Assembly: GCA_900660155.1 (NCBI GenBank) | Contig: CABFPE010000126.1 | Coordinates: forward strand, 1,104,482-1,138,305 | DNA: 33,824 nucleotides | Direction: 5' to 3' | Source of the DNA: Hofstenia miamia | Taxonomy: Eukaryota; Xenacoelomorpha; Acoela; Hofsteniidae | Part shown: one piece after another, positions 1 through 8,979 of the stretch | Layout of the letters: every line of letters begins with the position of its first letter | Numbering within the stretch: the first letter of the stretch is position 1 | Translations under genes and position numbers: made by a program | The notes under the pieces: generated by a model | Seen by the model: the letters and a program-made list of their open reading frames with translations, nothing else | The model's database searches: none | Told to the model about the DNA's origin: nothing

Positions 1-9
1 TATATATAT

Positions 10-84
10 AATATTTTATTCTTGAATTCAACGAGAAAAACGTATTGAAAAAGTATTTATTTCATTGGTACCAGAGATGGTGAT
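10..84. repeat. 75-bp direct repeat, copy 1 (partner at 13027-13101)
   Basis: This stretch, starting AATATTTTATTCTTGAATTC, recurs in the same orientation at 13027-13101 with about four mismatches in 75 bases. It is preceded here by a TA run. The partner is cut off by the assembly gap, so the true repeat is probably longer. No coding potential is seen. Confidence 0.85.
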
Positions 85-292
85 TGATAAATCGTTTTAC
101 TTTATTAACATTTTAGTTTTGTAGCATCTTTCATTTACATAATTGTATAAATTGGGAAAAACATGTTGTAATAATAATTGAGATTGTTTTCCAACTTCGG
201 AAAAAATTCTAGTTTTATATGATTTGAAAGTGTTTTATTTAATTGTTAAAGTGATTTGGATTTCATGTTTGATATATAACAATTTTTACGAT

Positions 293-520
293 TGGATACA
301 TTTTGACATTTGAACAATAGATAAAAAATTACGCACAGCAGCATAATGGAATTTTACATGGTTGTACTGTGTTTATAATTTGTTACATTTTGACATTTGA
401 AAAATGGCCATAGAAAAACTATGTTGACATTATTAAAGCATGCAACTTTATACATAGAGCGGATTAACGGAATTTCACATTGATGAAAGAACTACATCGA
501 AAGATTCTAAACTTTTTGGT
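293..520 (+). repeat. Diverged direct repeat units, GTTACATTTTGACATTTGAA type
   Basis: Two units beginning with (G)(A/T)TACATTTTGACATTTGAA occur at about 293 and 380, each followed by an imperfectly shared tail containing GGAATTT(T/C)ACAT. Related units recur at 1337, 1409, 1618 and 1698. The family is non-coding and unrecognised. Confidence 0.5.
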
Positions 521-566
521 AAGCTATTTTTATAATTAAATCTCAGATATTTTTTTGATTCTTAAG

Positions 567-821
567 CAGGCCCGTGGCTTGCATTTAAGGTTTAGGGGGG
601 CATGGCCCCGCAAAGTTCAATAAATTAATCATAGTTTTAATCATATGAGATAGTTTCACCCTTTTTCATTGAATTTTTTAATAGATTTGCATTAGTATAA
701 TGTATATTTCAACTAAAAGATATTCACTCTAACTTAGTTACAGAATATTAGAATTAATACTGTCACAGTGGCCCAACAGGGAGGGCCATGCCCCCCTGGC
801 CCTCCCCTAGCCACGGCCCTG
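567..821. mobile_element. hAT-type MITE, 255 bp
   Basis: The element starts CAGGCCCGTGGCT and ends AGCCACGGCCCTG, which are imperfect terminal inverted repeats beginning with the CAGG expected of hAT elements. It is flanked by an identical 8-bp target duplication, TTCTTAAG, at 559-566 and 822-829. Subterminal G-rich (GGGGGGGCATGGCCCC) and C-rich (CATGCCCCCCTGG) blocks pair with each other. There is no transposase, so it would have moved in trans. The 8-bp duplication and CAGG ends fix the superfamily; the family name is unknown. Confidence 0.88.
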
Positions 822-829
822 TTCTTAAG

Positions 830-1330
830 GATTTTTTTGCAATATTATTTCTAGTTAGTTTTGCAGATATTTCTTTTAAAAACGTAATCAATTTTATTTT
901 AATGAATTGCTGGGAACTTGCAGGCCGATGTTAAATTAATTATATACTTTATCATACATATAAATGTCGTTTGTTAATACACATTTTTAATTGAATTTAT
1001 TTAAACTTTTAATTGTCATGTGTTTTATTCTGTGATCTATCTCTTCATTTGACTTGTTTATTAATCATTAATTTAGATACTACCGTGTGTGAAATTCATA
1101 ATGTGCAAATACACATTGCCTTTGTTTCCTACAGTATTGACGAATATGATCATTGTTCATTGAACTGTAGATGAAATTCGCTATATGAACTTTATCATTT
1201 AGTAGTGCATTTTATATTTTCTTTGTGAATAAATTTATTATCTATAAATGTTCGTTTTCTCTTTATGGTGAGAGCATGCGTCTGTGAAAGCATGTATTTA
1301 ATTTTTTTTAAAAATTATTTATTTATTGTC
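830..1330. other. AT-rich stretch without recognisable features
   Basis: I see no gene, no inverted ends and no tandem structure here beyond short A/T runs. Confidence 0.6.
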
Positions 1331-1331
1331 T

Positions 1332-1738
1332 ATAAAAAATGTTACATTTTTAACAATAGATTAGAACAATTATAATTTCATGGGAATTCGAAAATTGCTT
1401 ATAGAAAAATTGGTTACATTTTATACAATAGACTGCAAACAAATGTGTTTATTTTTGCAATTGACATGTTCTGTCTGTGAAATGTGTTTATTACCCTCAA
1501 TATTAAAAAATTATTTATGTTTGAAAATACTTATTAATTATGTAATTCCAAAAACGTATATTTTTTACATATAGAAATTCAATTGTATTTAAAAATTATT
1601 TATGCAATATGAATAGAAAAATTGTTACATTTTGAACAATAGATTGCAACAATTCTAATCTTATGGGATTTTCGAAAATTCCTCAACCTCTAAAAAAATT
1701 GGTTACATTTAAACAATAGACTGCAAACAAATGTGTTT
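1332..1738 (+). repeat. ~120-bp direct duplication, two copies
   Basis: The segment at about 1332-1450 is repeated at about 1614-1738. Both copies carry GTTACATTTT.(A)ACAATAGATT, then CAATT.TAAT.T.ATGGGA, then TTGGTTACATTT and ACAATAGACTGCAAAC followed by AAATGTGTTT. The two copies are about 280 bp apart. Short open frames here have no recognisable product and are most likely chance. Confidence 0.75.
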
Positions 1739-1789
1739 GCCAACAAAACCAATATGTTCCAATGACGTCAGAGATACACAGATGGCCAA

Positions 1790-2184
1790 AGTATACAATT
1801 ACATGACAGACATGCCTGCCGGGGTCAAAGGTCAATTTGTGCTACGTGCTTCTGCCCAATTCATACTACTCAGAATGTTAATCTTTTCATCTAAAGCATT
1901 GTTATTTTTAACCAGATCGACATGCAGCTCATCAAAGGAAATGTCAGAGACGCACCCAATATTTCTTTTGAATTTTACTTTATTGCCATAGTCTACACAC
2001 CTTGAACATAATAAAATGATATGTTTTCTATATTGCTAAACACTTTGAATACATTCTTTTGAAAATCCAGTGCATTTCTTAGTGAAATGCTATTTAAGTG
2101 ACAATAAGCACAGTTAAATAGCTTTTCATCAATGTTTAATGAGCAAGCATCACAAATACGACTAGTCATCACTCTAGTCAACAT
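1790..2184 (-). pseudogene. LINE ORF1-like PHD-type zinc finger fragment
   Basis: Reading leftward from 2184, the translation shows C-x2-C (ICDACSL), a second C-x2-C (FNCAYC), and, after one frameshift near 2010, a third C-x2-C (CSRC). This spacing resembles the PHD-like zinc finger in ORF1 of CR1-group LINEs. The downstream part (VKFKRNIGC, then NALDEKINIL) resembles the charged region after such fingers. It lies back to back with the plus-strand LINE reverse transcriptase that starts about 10 bases away. That could reflect a 5' inversion during insertion. The cysteine pattern is seen; the LINE assignment is inferred. Confidence 0.4.
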
Positions 2185-2192
2185 AATAAACC

Positions 2193-2855
2193 CAAAGGAA
2201 CTCTAACCTCTTTCTCGTTTCGTTTTGCAACAAAATATGACATCATAAAGTCGATACAATGTTTAAAAAATAAATCCAGTGGACCCTCTTTAATACCAAC
2301 GTGGTTCCTAAAACTTTCAGGTGACTTAATAGCTGAACCAATATGCTACATTTTAAATAAATGTATAAGACACTCCTTTTTTTCAGATGAATTAAAATTG
2401 GCAAATATAACACCATTTAAAATAAATGACCCCGAATATTGCGAAAATTATCGACCCATTTCGATCACTTCTCCAATCAGCAAGATTTTTGAACGAATTC
2501 TTTTTAATCAAATTAACGAGCATCTTTGTACACACGATCTCTATTCCAAAACACAATATGGTTTTCGCAAAGGTATTTCTATGATCGATGCTTTAGTACA
2601 ATAAGCTACAGAAAATGGCGAACAACAATAAATGATAATTAATACTCAGCAATTGCTTGCATTCGATTTCATAGATCACAGGATCTTCTTACAAAAAGTT
2701 AAATTTCTAGATTTTTCTAATGACACCATAGATCTCACTTCCAATTACTTACACAATGTTATGCAAAGAGTTAAAATTAATGAATCTTTTTCAGATTAGT
2801 GTGGCATTGGCATGAAAATTTATGTTGATGAACTCCAGGATTTGCCGATTTCGCA
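2193..2855 (+). pseudogene. LINE (CR1/L2-like) ORF2, N-terminal reverse transcriptase part
   Basis: This encodes the fingers and palm start of a non-LTR retrotransposon reverse transcriptase. Visible blocks in order: IIKSIQCLKNKSSGPSLIP (the usual KNKKSSGPDGIP linker), LKLANITPF, ENYRPISITSPISKIFERIL, and QYGFRKG. The stop at 2602 is followed by degenerate LLAFDFIDHR (normally LDLSKAFDxVDH) and a block near 2840 ending DLPI. It carries several stops and no intact start. The frame continues at 3874 after a ~1 kb insertion. It was probably an L2/CR1-group element; the exact clade is not determined. Confidence 0.85.
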
Positions 2856-3873
2856 GTAATTAAAGGCCTGACTCCAGCACTAAAACGAGCCATTCCTAAT
2901 AAAAGTTAAAGGTAACAGGAGATCAGGTGAGGGAAGGGTGCATGGCCACACTCGGCCGACCCGATACAGAGAAACTTTATAGAAAGAGTCATATAAGACA
3001 GGAGCTCTAATTCAAATAAAGAGAAAGAGAAGCCTTAAGTTCTTGGGTGCAAAGTGTACCCTACATGCTTGTGTACCTAAATTCAGTGCAGGCCTCAGCT
3101 CGTGCAATTTAGGTGCTGCATTAAATATAATAAACAATAAAAGACAAGCGGGTGTGAAAAGCCCTATACCTAAACCTGCCGAAGTGCCACAGAGATGAAA
3201 CTTGTAAAGCTGTACCTGAACAAGGCACCCTCGGCAACAATCAGATAATTTAGAAAAGCATTTTAATAAATAACATATGCAACTAGTATTAAGCGTAGAG
3301 TAAAATCTATTAAACTTTTGATAACAAAATCAAAGTATTTAACTATAAAAACAGGTATTTGATAAGCAAATGAAACACTAAAAGTATACCGTGAAATTAT
3401 GAGTAAACACTAACAGGTCCCTCATTAACTTTTTACACTGTAATCAATTAAATCAGAATTACTGTGCAGCAGATGATTCAAACGTTTAAAATTGCACAGA
3501 TTGTCTAACTCTTTTTAGTCAAACAAGGCAATAAAAATTCGTAGAAATATATTGTACAATTGATATTTATTAAATTCGAAATACTAATGAAGAAATTGTT
3601 TGTTATGCATCGATTGATGCCACATTAGGGTATTTACTGCTATTCTATAATTTGAATAGCAAAATGTAGATTAGGACAACAAGTATGAATCCTTGCAGCA
3701 TTTGAAACAATTTCTGTTGTTTTGTAACGTTGCAATCATTGTAATCATATAATTTTGAAATTCAAAAATAGAATTTCTTAACCGGATTTTAACCCGATAA
3801 CCTGGCCTCTGCATATTAACTTGCTTTAACCGGACCGGTTTGTCGGATTTAACCTGACCGGATCCAGCACTAG
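2856..3873. mobile_element. ~1 kb insertion inside the LINE; hAT-like right end suspected
   Basis: The LINE reading stops near 2855 and resumes in register at 3874, so the DNA between is a later insertion or replacement. The right 90 bases hold repeated TTAACCGGA/AACCTGACCGGA motifs ending CCAGCACTA, the kind of motif-dense subterminal DNA found in hAT elements. A 10-bp direct repeat TCCAGCACTA sits at 2873-2882 and 3863-3872. It may be a target duplication or part of the element. An 8-bp perfect hairpin (CCTAAATT/AATTTAGG) lies at 3076-3113. No coding sequence is seen. The type of element is uncertain. Confidence 0.45.
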
Positions 3874-4394
3874 TTTAAACTCTCGAAACAAACTGTGCTT
3901 CTCTTGCTAAATATTTTGCTTCTATAAAACTAAGAGTAAATCCACTAAAAACTCAATTCTGGTTTGTTAAATCAAAAGCTAAATCTGATGATCCTTCAAA
4001 ATACAAACTTAATTTCAACGGCATTCAAATAAAACAGGTTGAATCTTTTAAATACCTCGGAATTATTTTTGACATAAATCGAAATGTTGAAGAGCAACTA
4101 AATCATGTTATTAGAAAAATGGCCATATAGATTTAAGCAATTAACTTAATTTCTCAAAAACTTCCAACTCAAGCAAAAATCCAATTAATATATGCTCTAA
4201 TATTTGTTCATTTCAACTATGCCAACATATTCTACACAGATATAAACCAAAAATTTCTCAAGAAATTCCAAGAGCAACTAAATTGGGCTATCAAATTAGC
4301 AGTAAATAATCATAGCTTTAATAAGAATAATAAATATAGAAAAATTTCAAAATTATTTCTACATCCGCAATGTTACATTTGTATAAATGTTTTA
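3874..4394 (+). pseudogene. LINE ORF2 continuation, reverse transcriptase thumb region
   Basis: The translation runs TLETNCASLAKYFASIKLR, then KTQFWFV, then QIKQVESFKYLGIIFD. These are the standard blocks after the YADD motif in CR1/L2-type ORF2, with the FKYLG block especially clear. After one stop and frameshift at 4129 it continues with KLPTQAKIQLIYALIFVHFN and HSFNKNNKYRKISKLF. The YADD segment itself is missing and was lost with the insertion that precedes this part. Confidence 0.85.
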
Positions 4395-4577
4395 GGCCAC
4401 GGTTAGACTAGTGATTGGTTCAAAAGTGATCTATCAAGATAATTAGCAATATGTCGATCACAAGGAAACGATTTCTTCGTGATCGTCACATCGCTAATTA
4501 TTTCTGGTGGTTAGACGTGCGATTCAATCAAAATGTGATAGATCACTTTTGAAGCAATCACTAGTCTAACCGTGGCC
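4395..4577. mobile_element. PIF/Harbinger-type MITE, 183 bp
   Basis: The ends are a perfect 23-bp terminal inverted repeat: GGCCACGGTTAGACTAGTGA plus TTG on the left and its reverse complement on the right. It is flanked by the 3-bp duplication TTA (4392-4394 and 4578-4580), the target-site type of PIF/Harbinger transposons. The body is largely self-complementary (AAAGTGATCTATCA at both sides). It has no coding capacity. It sits inside the LINE ORF2, whose reading resumes after it. Two diverged relatives occur at 17630-17763 and 21363-21495. Confidence 0.88.
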
Positions 4578-4580
4578 TTA

Positions 4581-4820
4581 ACGACGTTCTTCAAAGTAAT
4601 TAATGCTTTCTCATATAACAAAAATGACTTTCTTGCTGCAAAATTAGTCAATAAACAAAATATAAGAACACACAGAATTGAGACAAGAACACACAGAATT
4701 GAGAATAATTGGTATTTGAAGCGAATAAAGAAAAATTGATTTCTAAACGCAGCTATAAATATATGGAAGGAATTACCAAAATATATTATACAGCAGTTAC
4801 ATACTAAATTTGGTACGCAA
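4581..4820 (+). pseudogene. LINE ORF2 C-terminal part
   Basis: After the Harbinger MITE the LINE frame resumes with NAFSYNKNDFLAAKLV and later NAAINIWKELPKYIIQQL, matching the IWNxLPxxI block at the C-terminus of CR1/L2 ORF2. A 21-bp tandem duplication at 4664-4704 (AAGAACACACAGAATTGAGA plus one base) repeats seven residues, RTHRIET, in frame. One stop is present at about 4737. Confidence 0.75.
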
Positions 4821-5045
4821 TGTCTGTGCTCATTCGTTTTTTGCAACTCTCCACCTCGTATTTCCAATAAATAGAGGCATTGGTTTTCGAATATACTCTA
4901 TAAAAATCCGTTTAAAAGAATTTTTTTGCCTCCTCGACTGGTTGTTAATAGTTTCATAACTAAAAGGTGTAATATTATATCGCCAAATTTCGCATTTGTT
5001 TTCAATAAATATTGATTGAATTGGTTTAAATAGGCGAACAATTTA
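4821..5045. other. AT-rich spacer, probable 5' part of an inserted hAT copy
   Basis: The LINE reading is lost here and may resume near 6150. This interval therefore probably belongs to the hAT copy that inserted into the LINE. A weak candidate for its left end is CAGCAGTTAC at 4791, compared with the right end CAGGGTTACC read on the minus strand at 6145. The proposed target duplication matches only 5 of 8 bases. Confidence 0.3.
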
Positions 5046-5124
5046 GTTTGGGTGAGAATTCGTTTGGGCGAAGTTTCAAATGGGCGAGAATTCCTTTGGG
5101 CGAAAATTCCCTCGGGCGAAAATT
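5046..5124 (+). repeat. 16-bp tandem repeat, five units
   Basis: Five consecutive units of about 16 bases, consensus CTTTGGGCGAAAATTC, occupy 5046-5061, 5062-5077, 5078-5093, 5094-5109 and 5110-5124. Each has one to four differences from the consensus. The array abuts the hAT transposase fragment and its last units are open in the same frame, so apparent N-terminal residues there come from the repeat and not from the transposase. Confidence 0.85.
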
Positions 5125-5685
5125 ATTACACGTTGGGGGACATGGTTAGATGCAGTATTCTATTTTTGTGAAAATTTCAAGCTAGTTTGCAAATTTATGG
5201 ACTACTTGGATGAGTCCGAAAGCCCTTGTCTTGTTACCTTGAAAAAATTAATTTCCAAGGATCAGCTGCAACCGGCGCTTGCTTTTATAGCCTCGTCATT
5301 TCGCGGATTAAGCTTGGCTCCTGCCAAAATACAGGGAAGACTGCCGATTACGAATGATGTGGATATTATTGACAATTTTGTGTCCGGCTTGGATGGAGCT
5401 GCAATGACAAAATATAAGAAAAAAATGGAAGATGTCCTACGAAAGAATCCGGATTGGCAGCATGTCTGCAAAATCTCAGCCGCTTTGAACGGGGAGTGAG
5501 TGGATGACCTGAATGTTCCACCAGCCGTGATTGCAAAGTTCAAATTTGCCCCTATTGTCTGTGTTGAGATTGAGCGAATTTTTTTGTGTCTCACTAGGAT
5601 TTTGAGTACCCAAAGAGAGAGACTCACGGTGGAGCACCTGAAATGGATGCTGATAATGATCTGGAACGAGGAAACATCTTGAAAT
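5125..5685 (+). pseudogene. hAT transposase, C-terminal half with dimerisation domain
   Basis: The translation begins at the block ITRWGTWLDAVFYFCENFK, a signature of one hAT transposase group (TRWGTWL.AA.YY.ENF). It continues through KYKKKMEDVLRKNPDW and ends with the hAT C-terminal dimerisation domain: FAPIVCVEIERIFLCLTRIL, then RERLTVEHLKWML. The usual form is F.yaPi.SV.VERsFS...IL..RR..lt.e.l...l. Only one in-frame stop (TGA at 5497) breaks about 187 codons. The N-terminal half is missing, so it cannot be active. A degenerate relative lies at 23651-23944. Confidence 0.82.
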
Positions 5686-5896
5686 GGTGACTAAAATTAA
5701 CGGCTCCCCTTGAGTTTTTACTCAATTTTTAAATCAATTTCTAATACTTCTTAACTCAATTTATTACTCAATAAATGCTATCCTTGCTGGGCAATCGTTA
5801 TATACTTTTCGAGGACAAATAGGTTTTATAAGGCCATTTACTCTGAGAAAACTGTCGAAGTGAGTCGGATAATGTGGATAATAAATAATTTTGTTT

Positions 5897-5933
5897 TCAC
5901 CCTATTAGAATTTTAGATTTTGTAATAGGGTGA
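5897..5933. repeat. 11-bp perfect hairpin
   Basis: TCACCCTATTA (5897-5907) is followed after a 15-base loop by its exact reverse complement TAATAGGGTGA (5923-5933). It lies in the 3' part of the hAT copy. No terminator or RNA gene is implied. Confidence 0.6.
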
Positions 5934-6059
5934 ACTCGCATTCCAGACCTAGTTGTCTATATATTAGATAACTACATTGCAATAATGTTTTTATTATTTA
6001 GCTTAAAATGCTTATATTTTATTTAAATATATTTTTTAAATTTTCCTTTTATCTAAAGC

Positions 6060-6145
6060 ACCCAATAATTTCCAGGGGAATTCCCACGAAAACTTATTGG
6101 TCCCATCCCATGGGATGGGAATTCTCATTCTCACGGTAACCCTGA
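6060..6145. mobile_element. Probable right end of the hAT copy
   Basis: Read on the minus strand from 6145, the sequence starts CAGGGTTACCGTGAGAATGA and then holds nested GGGAATTCCC and CCCATCCCATGGGATGGG palindromes. CAGGGTTACC is a typical hAT terminus and such palindromes are typical subterminal motifs. The end lies 460 bases after the dimerisation domain, a normal distance. A clear left partner was not found. Confidence 0.55.
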
Positions 6146-6149
6146 TATA

Positions 6150-6285
6150 AACAGAATTCAAGTTCACAATTTTTACATTGAAAAATTAAAATCTTTTAAA
6201 AATCATATAAAAGTCTTCCTTAAGCAAGAATATATTTCTGGTAAATCATGGCTAGGATACAAATTATATAACAAATTACGATAAC
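6150..6285 (+). pseudogene. Possible last piece of the interrupted LINE ORF2
   Basis: The frame VHNFYIEKLKSFKNHIKVFL followed by KQEYISG resembles the final FK..LK.YLL block of LINE ORF2. This would continue the C-terminus that breaks off near 4820. It ends at a stop near 6281. The match is short and rests mainly on position. Confidence 0.4.
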
Positions 6286-7249
6286 GCGTTATTAAAATGG
6301 CTACAAGCTATTATAGTACTTATCCCAACCTGGAAGATTTGTTTTTGTAACTTGTAATTTGTATGTGTAGTGTGAACTTAATGACGCTATTCAGATAAAT
6401 TATCAGATATTTAATTGTAACATTTATCTGAAAAAATCTTTTATATTAACTTATTGCATAAACAATTAATAGGTATTGAATAAAAACATTTAAAAACCAT
6501 ATACTACGAACTTTTTAATTCAAAATGCTTTACTTGTAGATTAATAACATCCACAGCCTGAAAATATTTATTGAAATTTTAAATGCGTAGTTTTGTAATG
6601 ACATATTTATATTACGCTGTTTAGATCATCTACCCGTTAAAAATTTTACATTAAAATAGCTGTCATAAGAAAAACTTGTCCTCAGCACGACTATAATAAT
6701 ATGTATAACAAATTTGTTGCCTTAATATACATAGAATTTAGGCCGAGCTTGAAAAAAATTGGTGAAGCCTCTATAACAAACGTACTTAATTTATTCTCAT
6801 AAATGTAAAAAATAAAAAACTGAATACCCGTTGAAGTTCACACAAAAATTTGGTAAAAAAGTATAAAGTAAGAAAATGTTTAAGTTTCAACTGAATTCTA
6901 TTAAAAAAATTTTTAAAATTTAATGTACATTATATACACTTAAAAACACATTATATTCCTATATAGCACCACTTCATTTAGAATAATATCGAAATGAGCA
7001 GTCTCTACCAAGTTGCTGACATTTTTCACACAAGTCGGTTTGATGAGGTTTGCTGGATTGTCGTGAATTTCTTGCTTGGAGAGGCCGCTAAATTTACTAC
7101 CTTCATTCAATAATATCATTTTTATGAAAATAACATGGCTAATATTTAACATAGAAATTTCAAATATAATCTTAGGCAATGCTATAGATATTAAAAAATT
7201 ATGTTATACAGTATATACTGACGTCTACCTAAACAAACCTGCGTAAATT

Positions 7250-7250
<1 letters not shown>
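6286..7250. other. AT-rich DNA without recognisable features
   Basis: Short open frames on both strands have no family resemblance and low-complexity composition. No inverted ends or tandem units are visible. Confidence 0.6.

Positions 7251-7251
<1 letters not shown>

Positions 7252-7287
<36 letters not shown>
7252..7287. repeat. (TA)n microsatellite
   Basis: An uninterrupted run of TA dinucleotides of about 36 bases. A second run lies at 7466-7490. Confidence 0.95.
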
Positions 7288-7289
<2 letters not shown>

Positions 7290-7465
7290 CATCGGTGAAA
7301 TATATGTAAAACAGCTTTCTAATAGAACATAGCTAAAATTGTTCTCTATTTACAAGTATTTCTTTGTCTTATGTACAGTGTATTGTAAACATATTTATAA
7401 ATAACAAGCTTGATACGAAAACACCTGATCTGGCCGATACTAGAAACCAGTACCTGATGCCACAA

Positions 7466-7490
7466 TATGTATATATATATATATATATAT
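7466..7490. repeat. (TA)n microsatellite
   Basis: A run of about 25 bases of alternating T and A, directly left of a C-rich block that may be a MITE end. Confidence 0.9.
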
Positions 7491-7496
7491 ACCCAG

Positions 7497-7537
7497 GTTA
7501 ATGTGGTGCGTAGACTCGCCCCCCTTTCCGCCACTGA
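7497..7537. mobile_element. Possible hAT MITE end
   Basis: Read on the minus strand from 7537 it starts CAGTGGCGGAAAGGGGGGCG. This resembles the terminus of the complete 73-bp element at 8125-8197. The other end appears replaced by the neighbouring TA run, and no target duplication was found. Confidence 0.35.
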
Positions 7538-7595
7538 TTGCAGTATTGTCTCTTAATCAAGTGAGCACAAAATAAGTACGTTTTGTAAAATATTT

Positions 7596-7648
7596 GATTA
7601 GAATACAATAACAGGAGACCAGTATTATTGTGCTTTTGTATTCTAATC
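7596..7648. repeat. 13-bp perfect inverted repeat
   Basis: GATTAGAATACAA at 7596-7608 is mirrored exactly by TTGTATTCTAATC at 7636-7648 across a 27-base loop. No transposon ends or RNA family are recognised. Confidence 0.65.
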
Positions 7649-7749
7649 GGACAGCATATGATAAATAAATTCTTAAATTTACTGATTGCATTGCTATTAT
7701 GTCCCTTAATTGAGTCTGTACAATAATTCCTGCATGATATCATATACAT

Positions 7750-8116
7750 ATATATATGAGTGGTCTTATATTAGGTAGAATTCCGAACTGGTTCACTTTA
7801 TGGATAGTTTGGTCATTTTATGACTCCATATTATCAGTAGGATATTCTGTATGCAGAGCTTAATAAACTATGCTAAGCGTTTCCTTTCTGGAAGAATTCT
7901 GCTTTTCCTGCTAAAAAATGACGGTGATTTGCTAAGAGGAATGTGAATTCTGTTACAAATTATTGATCAAAATCAAAATAAATAGGTTCTTAGCCAAATT
8001 TTCTTCTGTCATGTGATGTTTATACGTCTTTGAGTTAGAATCTCACAATATTTGTTGAAAGATTTCTCTACACTAGCACCAGGGAGGGAATAGTCTTGTA
8101 GCAGCACAATGAATTG
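7750..8116. other. AT-rich DNA without recognisable features
   Basis: I see no supported gene or repeat in this stretch. Confidence 0.55.
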
Positions 8117-8124
8117 ATCCAACT

Positions 8125-8197
8125 CAGTGGCGTACGCAGGGGGAGAAGATGGTGGCATGTCAGGTTCCCCCATCAGAAAATCCTGCGTACACCCCTG
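8125..8197. mobile_element. Very short hAT-type MITE, 73 bp
   Basis: The left end CAGTGGCGTACGCAGGG and the right end, which reads CAGGGGTGTACGCAGGA on the minus strand, match at 14 of 17 bases. The element is flanked by identical 8-bp duplications ATCCAACT at 8117-8124 and 8198-8205. This is a complete hAT footprint in only 73 bases, almost all of it terminal repeat. A minus-strand open frame across it is only the translated repeat and is not a gene. Confidence 0.92.
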
Positions 8198-8234
8198 ATC
8201 CAACTCCCACGGCTCTCGTACTAACATAGCAGCA

Positions 8235-8292
8235 AATCTTAAAAAAACTCCAAATAAAAAAACTCCAAATGAATTGCTACATGAATTGCTAC
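8235..8292 (+). repeat. Two short tandem duplications
   Basis: AAAAACTCCAAAT is duplicated in tandem, immediately followed by a duplicated GAATTGCTACAT. Both look like replication slippage products. Confidence 0.7.
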
Positions 8293-8533
8293 ATTCTTTA
8301 CCTATGCTGCATTGCATACTGTATTTTCTAATAACAAAGAGTTCGTTCAGATGGGCAAAGTGCCGTTGTGTGAGTCAAGCAGGAAACATAAGTCCAGCTG
8401 AACTAAGCGCTTGTTCAGGAGTTGTTTCTAAAGCGTGTGCCTTTAGATAAGATTTTGTTACTTAGCTAAGTTTTTTGTAAGGGGAATTCTTCCAATATGA
8501 TAGGACAATTTAAAGTATACTGATAGTTTAGCA

Positions 8534-8979
8534 GAGTTTATCCCATTTGCGGGCAGATTTTATCGGAATAGATGGATTCTTCAGCGAGAAAGGCCGATCC
8601 CCGTAGTTTAAGACATCCCCAAAATTTCTTCACAGAAAAAATCTTCAAAATTTGTAGGGCCTGAATACTCACCGGAGCTTTCATCTACAGAAAATGTTTG
8701 GGGATCATGAAGGACGATATGGAAAAAAAAATATGCAAAACACTGAAACAATATTCGCTGGAGTCAAAAGAAAAAAATTACCCTGAGAATGCAGACGAAT
8801 TTGATGGACTCAATTAAGGGCAGATTTTTGAAATGTGTTCGCTCTTGAGGCAATGTTTTCTAATTTCTTTTACACAAGCACATAGAAAACTTATTTTGTC
8901 ATCGATTGATATAATTTGTTACTGTGCGTTTATTCGTTACTAAGAGATTGAAAACATTGTTTCTCATTTTTTACCGGAG
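8534..8979 (+). repeat. Dispersed repeat, long copy (partner at 19994-20056)
   Basis: TTTATCCCATTTGCGGGCAG at 8537 and TTATCGGAATAGATGGATTC up to 8579 match the copy at 19994-20040. A second shared block, CTCATTTTTTACCGGAG at 8963-8979, matches 20039-20055. The two blocks are adjacent in the other copy and about 380 bases apart here. Part of the intervening DNA forms an inverted pair, TCCCCAAA and TTTGGGGA, at 8613-8704. Confidence 0.6.

Noticed and set aside
3020..3250. Possible tRNA-derived SINE in the insert
   Set aside because: No A-box/B-box pair or tRNA fold could be made out; only an 8-bp hairpin is present.
4511..4867. 118-codon minus-strand open frame, hydrophobic
   Set aside because: It lies across the Harbinger MITE and the antisense of the LINE C-terminus; the membrane-like look comes from AT-rich codons.
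8009..8317. Minus-strand open frame of 102 codons
   Set aside because: Its middle is the translated 73-bp hAT MITE and its end covers tandem duplications; there is no protein family resemblance.
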